From assembly GCA_034659435.1 (NCBI GenBank), contig JAYEHJ010000085.1, positions 1 through 8,793 on the forward strand: DNA of 8,793 nucleotides, given 5' to 3'. The notes beneath the pieces are model-generated. The model ran no database searches. It had not been told where the DNA came from and worked only from the letters and a program-made list of their open reading frames with translations. Position numbers and translations under genes: made by a program. Of the stretch, positions 1 through 6,577 are shown one piece after another (positions within the stretch are counted from its first letter, which is position 1; each line of letters starts with the position of its first letter). Origin of the DNA: JAGLYP01 sp034659435. Its GTDB lineage: Bacteria > Patescibacteriota > Patescibacteriia > Patescibacteriales > UBA12075.

Positions 1-1
1 A

Positions 2-52
2 ATGAAAGGCGCGATTAAAAATTTAGGCAATATGCAATATGTTTCGCTTTGA
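2..52 (+). CDS. dprA: C-terminal end of a protein, probably DNA-processing protein DprA (partial, start outside window)
   Basis: An open frame running in from the left edge encodes MKGAIKNLGNMQYVSL and stops at TGA (50-52). This resembles the last residues of the C-terminal winged-helix region of DprA/Smf, which in many bacteria ends with a pattern like 'x-G-x-[IV]-K-[ND]-L-G-x-x-x-[YW]'. DprA loads RecA on incoming single-stranded DNA during natural transformation. The gene next door on the same strand is topA, and dprA-topA is a common bacterial gene order, which supports the call. Only 16 residues are visible, so the identity is inferred from a short tail plus context. The ATG at position 2 is most likely an internal methionine. 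Confidence 0.55.
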   Translation: MKGAIKNLGNMQYVSL

Positions 53-95
53 CGTAACTATTGTTATCCTGCCGTATTTAAAACGCTCCTAATTT

Positions 96-161
96 CTGTC
101 ATCTCCGACACTCCCAGCCTCGCAGAGAAGTTATATTAAATGATCGGAGATCTCGTAAAAA
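96..161 (-). repeat. Structured dispersed repeat, copy A (reverse orientation)
   Basis: Read on the minus strand this is one of three related copies in the window. Shared landmarks are TTTTTACGAGAT, an 8-base outer arm, GATCATTTAATAT, a small central hairpin with TGC loop, and a terminal TGACA. The outer arms are ATCTCCGA (101-108) and TCGGAGAT (144-151), a perfect inverted repeat. The central hairpin is CTC-TGC-GAG on the minus strand (119-127). Relative to copies B and C, arms and hairpin differ by paired substitutions that keep base pairing. It looks like a REP- or MITE-type element. No transposase is present. Confidence 0.75.
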
Positions 162-241
162 TCAACGAACATAAAAAATAGCAAAACGTTTAAAAAGAAT
201 ATTATATTAACAACCATTATTTTAAAAAATAATTTAGATGC

Positions 242-306
242 TTTTAAAGAGATTCCCGATCATTTAATATAATACCCTGCGGGGCAAAGGTGTGTCGGGA
301 ATGACA
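242..306 (+). repeat. Structured dispersed repeat, copy B
   Basis: This is the forward copy of the same element, facing away from copy A with about 80 bases of A/T-rich spacer between them. Outer arms ATTCCCGA (252-259) and TCGGGAAT (295-302) are perfectly complementary. GATCATTTAATAT (258-270) and the central hairpin CCC-TGC-GGG (275-283) follow, and the element ends in TGACA. The arm sequence recalls the widespread 'GTCATTCCCG...CGGGAAT' class of bacterial dispersed repeats. That comparison is from memory and has not been searched. The remaining bases between positions 53 and 320 show no gene. Confidence 0.8.
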
Positions 307-321
307 GAAAAAATGGATAAC

Positions 322-350
322 TTGCAAAAAATTGTAAAATCAGTTATAAC
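322..350 (+). promoter_or_regulatory. sigma70-type promoter for topA
   Basis: TTGCAA (322-327) and TATAAC (345-350) are separated by exactly 17 bases and lie about 58 bases upstream of the topA start codon. Transcription would start near position 357, giving a leader of about 50 bases that includes the 14-bp tandem repeat. The call is by consensus match only. Confidence 0.6.
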
Positions 351-365
351 AATTAAAGGGTTAAA

Positions 366-393
366 AAATCCTAAATCATAAATCCTAAATCAT
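366..393 (+). repeat. 14-bp tandem repeat in the topA leader
   Basis: The unit AAATCCTAAATCAT occurs twice head to tail (366-379, 380-393) and is followed by a partial third copy, AAATCA (394-399). It sits directly before the topA ATG at 408, where a ribosome binding site would be expected, and there is no purine-rich Shine-Dalgarno motif. It may be a slippage-prone repeat or an unstructured translation-enhancing leader. Its function is unknown. Confidence 0.7.
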
Positions 394-407
394 AAATCAA
401 ACATCTT

Positions 408-2651
408 ATGAACCTAGTAATCGTAGAGTCTCCAACCAAAGCAAAAACCATTGCCAAATTTTTGGGCAAAAAATATAAAATTAAATCATCTTTCGGGCAT
501 ATCCGCGATTTGCCAAAATCAATAATCGGAGTTGACATGGAAAATGATTTTAAGCCTAAATATGTTATTCCTGACAAAGCGCGAAAAAATCTAAATAAAT
601 TAAAAGAATTGGCAAAAAAAGCCGATCAAATTATACTTGCCACTGATGAAGACCGCGAAGGAGAAGCTATCGCATGGCATTTGCAGGAAGCATTAAAAAT
701 TCCAAAGGACAAAAGCGGACGCATTGTTTTTCATGAAATTACAAAATCGGCGATTTTTAAAGCTTTGGAAAATCCTCGTAAAATTGATATGAAGCTGGTT
801 GACGCCCAGCAAGCCAGACGCGTTCTTGATCGCTTGGTTGGCTATGAACTATCCCCTTTTCTTTGGAAAAAAGTTGCCAGAGGCTTGTCAGCCGGACGCG
901 TGCAGAGCGTAGCGCTTCGCTTAATAGTTGAAAGAGAAAAGGAAATAAAAGCTTTTAAGCCTGATGAATATTGGACTATTGATGCTAATCTGGTTAAACA
1001 AACCGATGAAACAAAAAAAAGTATTAAAGCCAAACTAAATAAAATTGCAGACAAAACCGTTCAAAAACTTGGCATAGCAGACAAAAAACAAGCTGATAAA
1101 ATCACCAAAGACCTGAAAAACGCCAAATACATTGTGGCTGATGCGCAAAAAAAACAAACCAAAAAAAATCCGCCAAAACCTTTTACAACCTCCACTCTGC
1201 AGCAAACCGCCAATCGTTGGCTCGGTTTTTCAGCCAAACAAACAATGATGATCGCGCAGCAGCTTTATGAAGGCCTTGATTTGGGCGGAGATTCAGGCGG
1301 ATTGATTACATATATGCGTACTGATTCTTTGAATTTATCAAATAAATTTCTTACAGACGCAAAAGATTATTTGAATAATACGTTAGGCAGCGAATACGCG
1401 CTCGCGTCGCCGCGCAAATTTAAAACAAAATCAAAAGGCGCGCAAGAAGCGCATGAAGCGATTCGCCCGACAGAAGCCAATCGCGATCCTGAATCTTTAA
1501 AAAATAAATTAAACAACAACCAATACAGGCTATACAAACTTATTTGGCAGAGATCAATGGCAAGCCAAATGCCGGAAGCTCTGCTGGACGCCACCACTAT
1601 TGATATTGACGCTGAAAAAACAGACTATCAATTCCGCTCAACAGGACAAATGCTGCGCTTTGACGGCTATCTAAAAATATATCCGGAAAAAAGCAAAGAA
1701 TTGGAACTGCCGGCAGTTGATAACAACGAAGAGCTTAAATTAAAACAATTAGACACGGAACAGCATTTTACAAAACCGCCGGCTCGCTATTCTGACGCGG
1801 GGCTGGTAAAAGAACTGGAAAAACACGGCATCGGACGTCCGTCAACTTACGCTCCAACCATTGCTACCGTAATCGCCAGAAATTATGTTAACCGCGATGA
1901 TAATAAAAAACTGTTTCCAACCGATATATCATTCGTTGTTATAGATCTTTTATCCAATCATTTTCAAAAAATCGTGGATTTTCAATTTACAGCCCAAATG
2001 GAAACCGACCTTGATAAAATCGCTGACGGAAAAATCAAATGGCAGCCGATTATAAAAAATTTTTACAAACCCTTCCATGAAAATTTGGAAAAAAAATATA
2101 ATTCACTAAAAAAAGAAGATATTATGCCTGAAGAAAAATCAAACGAAAAATGCGACAAATGCGGCGCGCCAATGATCATTAAAACCGGCCGCTATGGAAA
2201 ATTCCTGGCCTGCTCGGCTTTTCCTGACTGCAAAAATATTAAAGGAATGGATGCGAGTGGTGCCGGCAAAGAAAAAAGCGAAGATATTAAAAAACTGGAA
2301 AAAAAATATAATAATGAAAAATGCGGCAAATGCGGATCTGACATGGCAATCAAAAACGGCCGTTTTGGACCGTTTCTTGCTTGCACGTCTTATCCTAAAT
2401 GCAAAAACATAAAAAGCATTAAAGAAAACTCCGGTTCAACCGGAGTTAAATGCCCGACATGCGGCAAAGGTGAAATCGTGCAAAAACGCAGCAAACGCGG
2501 AACATTCTACGCCTGCGACCAATATCCTGACTGCAAAACCGCCCTATGGGGCAAGCCTACTGGTGAAAAATGCCCGGATTGCGACGCGCTATTGATTGAA
2601 ACTAAAGATGGTGTTAAGTGTTCGGCTAAAGGGTGTGGGTATAGTAAATAA
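408..2651 (+). CDS. topA: DNA topoisomerase I (type IA) with four C-terminal zinc ribbons
   Basis: This 747-residue protein relaxes negative supercoils by cutting and rejoining one DNA strand. The Toprim domain opens with MNLVIVESPTKAKTI (catalytic Glu7) and has the acidic metal-binding cluster TDEDREGE (Asp80, Asp82, Glu84). The type IA core carries ARGLSAGRVQSVALRL and the active-site motif ITYMRTDS, with catalytic Tyr302. The late core motif is KELEKHGIGRPSTYAPT. The C-terminal tail has three complete Cys4 zinc ribbons starting near Cys582, Cys639 and Cys682, and a fourth, shorter one near Cys722 ending CSAKGCGYSK. Length fits bacterial TopA of the multi-ribbon kind. The start at 408 gives the family's usual N-terminus. 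It follows a probable dprA on the same strand and ends at its own terminator. No Shine-Dalgarno sequence is seen. The identification is very secure. Confidence 0.98.
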   Translation: MNLVIVESPTKAKTIAKFLGKKYKIKSSFGHIRDLPKSIIGVDMENDFKPKYVIPDKARKNLNKLKELAKKADQIILATDEDREGEAIAWHLQEALKIPKDKSGRIVFHEITKSAIFKALENPRKIDMKLVDAQQARRVLDRLVGYELSPFLWKKVARGLSAGRVQSVALRLIVEREKEIKAFKPDEYWTIDANLVKQTDETKKSIKAKLNKIADKTVQKLGIADKKQADKITKDLKNAKYIVADAQKKQTKKNPPKPFTTSTLQQTANRWLGFSAKQTMMIAQQLYEGLDLGGDSGGLITYMRTDSLNLSNKFLTDAKDYLNNTLGSEYALASPRKFKTKSKGAQEAHEAIRPTEANRDPESLKNKLNNNQYRLYKLIWQRSMASQMPEALLDATTIDIDAEKTDYQFRSTGQMLRFDGYLKIYPEKSKELELPAVDNNEELKLKQLDTEQHFTKPPARYSDAGLVKELEKHGIGRPSTYAPTIATVIARNYVNRDDNKKLFPTDISFVVIDLLSNHFQKIVDFQFTAQMETDLDKIADGKIKWQPIIKNFYKPFHENLEKKYNSLKKEDIMPEEKSNEKCDKCGAPMIIKTGRYGKFLACSAFPDCKNIKGMDASGAGKEKSEDIKKLEKKYNNEKCGKCGSDMAIKNGRFGPFLACTSYPKCKNIKSIKENSGSTGVKCPTCGKGEIVQKRSKRGTFYACDQYPDCKTALWGKPTGEKCPDCDALLIETKDGVKCSAKGCGYSK

Positions 2652-2662
2652 AACTTCAAAAT

Positions 2663-2706
2663 AAAAAAACGTAGAGACGCATTGCAATGCGTCTCTACGT
2701 TTTTTT
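2663..2706. terminator. Bidirectional intrinsic terminator between topA and the convergent small gene
   Basis: This is a 44-base perfect palindrome. Seven A, then CGTAGAGACGCATTG, are followed by the exact reverse complement ending in seven T. The GC-containing stem followed by a U-tract on either strand makes it a terminator for topA (plus) and for the small gene ending at 2728 (minus). The core GTAGAGACG...CGTCTCTAC resembles a palindrome family dispersed in other bacteria, cyanobacteria among them. That recollection was not checked. Confidence 0.85.
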
Positions 2707-2727
2707 AGTGTCTGCGATAAAAACTAA

Positions 2728-3027
2728 TTATTTTTTATTGTCTTTAGAGTCTTTTCTTTTCTCCGTTCTCTCTTTAATAACCTCAACCAATTTTTTCATG
2801 CCCTCCGCGATCAAAACTATATGCGAGGTGGAATGTTCAATTTTTTCTTTAATGGTTTTTATCAAACTATCAACTTTGTGCAAGCGATCGCGCATTTCTT
2901 TAACGATTTTAAAACCTTGCCGCAAAATTTGCGCGAAATAAAAAACCGCGTAGCAAGTAAAAATCGCGAAAATCCCCACTGACGCGGCAATAACGATGTT
3001 TAGGGTGTCTTTTGATGTGTCCAACAT
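2728..3027 (-). CDS. Small membrane-anchored coiled-coil protein, function unknown
   Basis: This 99-residue protein has an N-terminal transmembrane segment (about residues 9-33, rich in I, V, A and F). A long charged helical region follows (about 34-90) with heptad-like spacing, for example KEMRDRLHKVDSLIKTIKEKIEH, and the end is lysine-rich (KERTEKRKDSKDNKK). The layout recalls small DUF948-like or YtxH-like membrane-tethered coiled-coil proteins, and similar short proteins opening 'MLDTSKD...' occur in Parcubacteria as far as I recall. A cytoplasmic coiled coil anchored by one N-terminal helix is the likely topology. It converges with topA and shares the terminator at 2663-2706. It probably has its own promoter, since copy C of the repeat lies between it and pheT. 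The gene is probably real; its function cannot be assigned. Confidence 0.75.
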   Translation of the reverse strand: MLDTSKDTLNIVIAASVGIFAIFTCYAVFYFAQILRQGFKIVKEMRDRLHKVDSLIKTIKEKIEHSTSHIVLIAEGMKKLVEVIKERTEKRKDSKDNKK

Positions 3028-3040
3028 ATTGTTTCTACGA

Positions 3041-3046
3041 ATTATA
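3041..3046 (-). promoter_or_regulatory. Possible -10 element for the small membrane protein gene
   Basis: A perfect TATAAT on the minus strand lies 13 bases upstream of the start codon at 3027. The leader would be only a few bases long, so translation would be nearly leaderless. No good -35 hexamer is seen at the right distance, and a second TATAAT-like stretch lies slightly further upstream. In DNA this A/T-rich the match could be chance. Confidence 0.3.
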
Positions 3047-3103
3047 TGAATTTAAATATTATATTCTTTTTTCATCTTTAGGCGGTTATTTTATGACTGG
3101 TGC

Positions 3104-3197
3104 TTTTTACGAGATTCCCGATCATTTAATATTATTTCCCTGCGGGGCTAATGTGTGTCGGGAATGACAAAAAAGGCTGGGAGTGTCGAGAATGACA
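3104..3197 (+). repeat. Structured dispersed repeat, copy C, with a duplicated tail
   Basis: The copy has TTTTTACGAGAT, outer arms ATTCCCGA (3114-3121) and TCGGGAAT (3158-3165), the shared GATCATTTAATAT (3120-3132), the central hairpin CCC-TGC-GGG (3138-3146) and terminal TGACA (to 3169). After a short A-run a second right end follows (3175-3197): GGCTGGGAGTGTCGAGAATGACA. This matches the right end of copy A rather than copy B, so the element looks composite. It fills most of the 182-base gap between the pheT stop and the small membrane protein gene. Confidence 0.8.
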
Positions 3198-3209
3198 TAG
3201 GTTGGTGTT

Positions 3210-5684
3210 TTAAAAGTCTCTTATTTTAGCTTCAAATCTTTCCTCCAATCTTTTAATTAATTTTTTTTGAATATCATCCACCTCGCACGCGGTCAAAGTT
3301 TTATCAGCTTGATAAACAACATGGAAGGCTAAATTTTTATTTCCAACGCCGATTTTTTCGCCTTTATAAACGTCAAATAAATCAACTTCTATAATATATT
3401 CATGAAAATTTTTAATTTCATCTCTAATATCATTATACAGCACTTTTTCATTTACCACAAAAGCCAAATCGCGGATTAAGCGCGGATATTTGGCAATTTC
3501 TTGATATTTTAAATCGCCCTTTTTATCAATAAGATTTAATAATTTATTAAGGCTTAACTCGCAAATTATTGTTTCTTTTTTTAACCCGATTTTATTTTTA
3601 ACATTTTTTGAAACAACATTAATTGAACCGACTAATTCTTGATCAACTTCAATTCGCGAAGATAACTTTTGTTCCGCCCAATTGCGAGTTGTTTCAACAG
3701 GCAAAAAATTAAACTTAAATCCAAGAGTTTCCAATAAATTTCCGATAATCGCTTTAGCGTCATTGTCGGCATCAGCATATTTATCAGCCGCCGCTGCCAA
3801 GCATATTCTTTTCTCCTGAAACGGCAATTTTTCTTCACCATTATTATCTTTATCTAAACTGCCATCTGAATTAATATAAATCCCGCCAATTTCAAATAAC
3901 CTTATTTTTTCAAATCTCGCCTGATTCACAATAACCGAATTGATCATATTGGAAGCCAATTCCTGCCTAAGCATAGTGTGATTTTGTGAAATCGGATTTG
4001 CCAAACGAATATGATTTGAATAATCAATGCCTAATTTTTTTAATTGTTCCTCTCCAACAAATGAATAATTATAGACTTCCGCGGCAGACGCCTGCGCGCT
4101 TAATATGCCCCGAATTTTTTTTTCTAAAACTCGCGCTTTGTTTATTTTTGGAACACCGATTTTAATTTTTGGCATTTCAAAATCCAAATTATCATAACCG
4201 TAAATACGCGCAGCTTCTTCGGCAATATCCTCTTTAATTGAAATATCCTTTGTTGCCCGCCAAGTTGGAATATCAACACTAATAATATTATTTTTTACGC
4301 CTTTTTCTTTTTTAATTTCAACGCCGAAACCAAGCTTGCTTAATATTTCTATTATTTTTTCTTCTTTAATACCATGACCGACAAACTTTTTCAACCAATC
4401 CATTTCAAAAATAATCGGTTCCAAGTTAAGGCTAAACTTTTTATTGTCAGCAACTTTACTGGCAATTTTTGCTTCAGGGCATATTTTTTTTATCAATTCA
4501 ATTGCTCTTGCCAAGGCGGTTTCACATAAATTCGGATCTAATGATTTTTCAAATCGCTGGGACGATTCGCCGCGCAAACCCAGAAACGCGGATGTTTTTC
4601 TGATTGAAACGCAATTAAAATTCGCCGACTCTAATATAATAATTTTTGTATCATTATTTATCTCGCTATTTTCCCCGCCCATAACACCGGCAATCGCGAT
4701 TGGTTTTTCACTATTCGCGATTAATAATGTTTCTTTGCTTAATTTTCTATTTTCATTATCCAGAGTAGCGATTTTCTCATCTTGTTTTGCGTTTCGTATA
4801 ATAACTTTAACTTCTCCGCCTTCTTCATTTTTTTTAGACGCGATTAATTCAAAATCAAAAGCGTGCATAGGCTGCCCCAAATCAAGCATAACATAATTGC
4901 TTACATCAACAATATTATTAATCGGCCGTATGCCGACTGCAATCAGCCTTTTTTGCATCCACTCCGGAGACGATCCTATTTTAACGCCGCTAATCGCAAC
5001 CGCCATATAGCGCGGACATAAATCATAATTTTCAATTTTTGTTTCAATTTTGATAATTTCTTTTTCCAAAGCAATATTTTCAACATTTAAACTATTTATT
5101 CTTATAAAATTTTTATTCGGCTTTAAATTTAAAAAAGTATTTATCTCGCGCGCCATGCCGAAATGCCCCCATAAATCAGGCCTGTTGGTTATTGATTTAT
5201 TGTCAATTTCAAACAAAACATCTTTAGCTTTTAAATAACCGGCAAAATCCTGTCCGATCTTGCCGTTTTTCAAAATCATTATTCCGCTATGGTCATCGCC
5301 TAATCCGATTTCATCTTCGGCGCACAGCATTCCGCTTGATTTTTCTCCTCTAATTTTTGTTTGTTTAATTTCCATTCCGTTTGGCAATACTGCGCCAACC
5401 AAAGCAACAGGCACTAATTGTCCCGCCTCAATATTTGACGCGCCGCACACAATATCTAATTTTTCTTTGCCAATATCCAGTTTTGTCAATTGCAATCGTT
5501 CGGCGTTTGGATGAGGGCTGACCTTTAATATTTTGCCAACCACAATATTCTTAAATTTCTCCTCCTGTTTTTTCACACCGTCTATTTCAACAGTATGCAT
5601 TGTTAATTTATCACCCAAACCCTCAGAGCTCAAAGACTTTGGAAAATCAACATAATCTTTTAACCAATCTAAACTTAAATACAT
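3210..5684 (-). CDS. pheT: Phenylalanine--tRNA ligase beta subunit
   Basis: This 824-residue subunit pairs with PheS in the (alpha-beta)2 enzyme that attaches phenylalanine to tRNA-Phe. The N-terminus MYLSLDWLKDYVDFP is typical of the family. An EMAP-like tRNA-binding domain follows (about residues 40-150, VGKILKVSPHPNAERL). Then come the B3/B4 editing region (about 210-385, with GIRPINNIVDVSNYVMLDLGQPMHAFD), the B5 domain (about 415-490, ending EDIAEEAARIYGYDNL), a degenerate synthetase core, and the C-terminal anticodon-binding FDX-ACB domain (about 732-824, starting KYPRLIRDLAFVV). Length matches bacterial PheT. I place the start at 5684 (MYLSL). An upstream ATG at 5708 would add eight unconserved residues and overlap the preceding gene. 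That gene's stop codon lies 1 base before this ATG, suggesting translational coupling. No Shine-Dalgarno sequence is visible. pheT is not adjacent to pheS, which is unusual. Confidence 0.96.
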   Translation of the reverse strand: MYLSLDWLKDYVDFPKSLSSEGLGDKLTMHTVEIDGVKKQEEKFKNIVVGKILKVSPHPNAERLQLTKLDIGKEKLDIVCGASNIEAGQLVPVALVGAVLPNGMEIKQTKIRGEKSSGMLCAEDEIGLGDDHSGIMILKNGKIGQDFAGYLKAKDVLFEIDNKSITNRPDLWGHFGMAREINTFLNLKPNKNFIRINSLNVENIALEKEIIKIETKIENYDLCPRYMAVAISGVKIGSSPEWMQKRLIAVGIRPINNIVDVSNYVMLDLGQPMHAFDFELIASKKNEEGGEVKVIIRNAKQDEKIATLDNENRKLSKETLLIANSEKPIAIAGVMGGENSEINNDTKIIILESANFNCVSIRKTSAFLGLRGESSQRFEKSLDPNLCETALARAIELIKKICPEAKIASKVADNKKFSLNLEPIIFEMDWLKKFVGHGIKEEKIIEILSKLGFGVEIKKEKGVKNNIISVDIPTWRATKDISIKEDIAEEAARIYGYDNLDFEMPKIKIGVPKINKARVLEKKIRGILSAQASAAEVYNYSFVGEEQLKKLGIDYSNHIRLANPISQNHTMLRQELASNMINSVIVNQARFEKIRLFEIGGIYINSDGSLDKDNNGEEKLPFQEKRICLAAAADKYADADNDAKAIIGNLLETLGFKFNFLPVETTRNWAEQKLSSRIEVDQELVGSINVVSKNVKNKIGLKKETIICELSLNKLLNLIDKKGDLKYQEIAKYPRLIRDLAFVVNEKVLYNDIRDEIKNFHEYIIEVDLFDVYKGEKIGVGNKNLAFHVVYQADKTLTACEVDDIQKKLIKRLEERFEAKIRDF

Positions 5685-5685
5685 A

Positions 5686-6510
5686 TTATTTAAAATTATA
5701 TTTATCAATTATTTTTTTATCAGATATATTTCTACACATAACATTCGGTTCAATCACCAATAAAATAAATTTAAGCGCTAAAATCAGCAGCAGAACATAT
5801 TTGCCGATTGAATATATCAAATACCAAACAGTATTGGCTTTTTTTAATATTTCAAAATCTTCAACAAAAACCGTTTCACAAGAATGATTTCCATGATCAG
5901 TTCTTGACATGCTTGAAGAACGATAATATTTTTCATCAGTGCCGTATTCCCCGTAAGCGGCTAAAAAACCTTTTAAATAAATTTGATCTCCTATTTTTGC
6001 ATTACGAATCTTTTGCCTAACTTCCGGGTTATCGGTTAATAGATGGTTATTTGAAAGATTATCATGATTATATTTAAAAACAAGTTCGCGATTTACGGGA
6101 CGTTTATATTTAGTATAACATGTCCACTCTCCGCTTTTAAACTTCATTGCCATATACGCCCCAGTCTCAATATTATCGCCCCAAACAACGCATAAATCTT
6201 TTATATTAACACTGTCTTTGTCATGATAAAAATTATACCAAGTATTAATATTATTATGCGTTACCACCATGCCCCAAAGCTCGTACTCTGCTAATGGTAT
6301 TACATTGTATTTTGTATTGCGATAATCAAATGAAAAATTTTCTCTCACAGTTGCTTCTTGAATAGGATAATTTTTTAACTCAGGTAAAAGTTCCGAAAGA
6401 TGCGGATATTTTCTTTTTAGAAAAAAAGCGCATATTAATAAAATTAAAACCAACAAAAAACATACTGATAAAATCTTTTGAAAATTACGGATAAAATCTT
6501 TAGTTTGCAT
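5686..6510 (-). CDS. Two-pass membrane protein with a large extracytoplasmic domain, function unknown
   Basis: This 274-residue protein has a transmembrane helix at about residues 13-31 (SVCFLLVLILLICAFFL) and a second at about 229-253. By the positive-inside rule both ends would be cytoplasmic and residues about 35-228 outside. That domain has distinctive motifs: DLCVVWGDN (105-113), SGEWTCY (126-132), LSNNHLLTD (152-160), KIGDQIYLKGFLAAYG (172-187) and SRTDHGNHSCETVFVEDFEIL (202-222). It has three cysteines (107, 131, 211). I recall similar 'LCVVWG...SNNHL...GDQI...RTD.GN..CET..V' patterns in unnamed bacterial membrane proteins but know no function. The 'GDQIYLKG' strand pattern suggests a beta-rich, OB-like domain. 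It is cotranscribed with pheT (1-base gap) and lies downstream of the nif3-like gene. No Shine-Dalgarno sequence is visible. The gene is clearly real; its role is unknown. Confidence 0.88.
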   Translation of the reverse strand: MQTKDFIRNFQKILSVCFLLVLILLICAFFLKRKYPHLSELLPELKNYPIQEATVRENFSFDYRNTKYNVIPLAEYELWGMVVTHNNINTWYNFYHDKDSVNIKDLCVVWGDNIETGAYMAMKFKSGEWTCYTKYKRPVNRELVFKYNHDNLSNNHLLTDNPEVRQKIRNAKIGDQIYLKGFLAAYGEYGTDEKYYRSSSMSRTDHGNHSCETVFVEDFEILKKANTVWYLIYSIGKYVLLLILALKFILLVIEPNVMCRNISDKKIIDKYNFK

Positions 6511-6530
6511 AACAAATCATATTTCGCATA

Positions 6531-6574
6531 TTTCAGGAGCTTAGCTCCGAAGCTTCGGAGCTAAGCTCCTGAAA
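6531..6574. repeat. 44-bp perfect palindrome with nested inverted repeats
   Basis: TTTCAGGAGCTTAGCTCCGAAG is followed immediately by its exact reverse complement, centred on AAGCTT. Each half contains its own inverted repeat (GGAGCT-T-AGCTCC, then GGAGCT-A-AGCTCC), so the RNA can form one long hairpin or two small ones. It lies 3 bases after the nif3-like stop codon and 20 bases before the membrane protein start. The 3' arm ends in A rather than U on either strand, so it is not a standard intrinsic terminator. It could be an RNA stabiliser or processing site between cotranscribed genes, or a small mobile palindrome. Confidence 0.85.
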
Positions 6575-6577
6575 AAA

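Noticed and set aside
96..306. CRISPR array or miniature transposon with a gene between the inverted repeat copies A and B
   Set aside because: There are only two copies, in opposite orientation, with about 80 bases of A/T-rich spacer and no open frame or regular spacing.
4444..4896. 150-codon ORF on the plus strand inside pheT, and similar long plus-strand frames inside pheS (8289-8735)
   Set aside because: These are antisense shadows of strongly conserved genes, with hydrophobic or serine/phenylalanine-rich translations typical of reversed A/T-rich coding DNA.
5685..5708. Upstream ATG for pheT at 5708
   Set aside because: The eight added residues (MINIILNN) are unlike PheT N-termini and would overlap the upstream gene. 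MYLSLDWLKDYV is the standard beginning.
6531..6574. Intrinsic terminator for the nif3-like gene
   Set aside because: The hairpin is strong, but no U-tract follows it on either strand. The minus-strand sequence after it reads TATGCGAAATATG.
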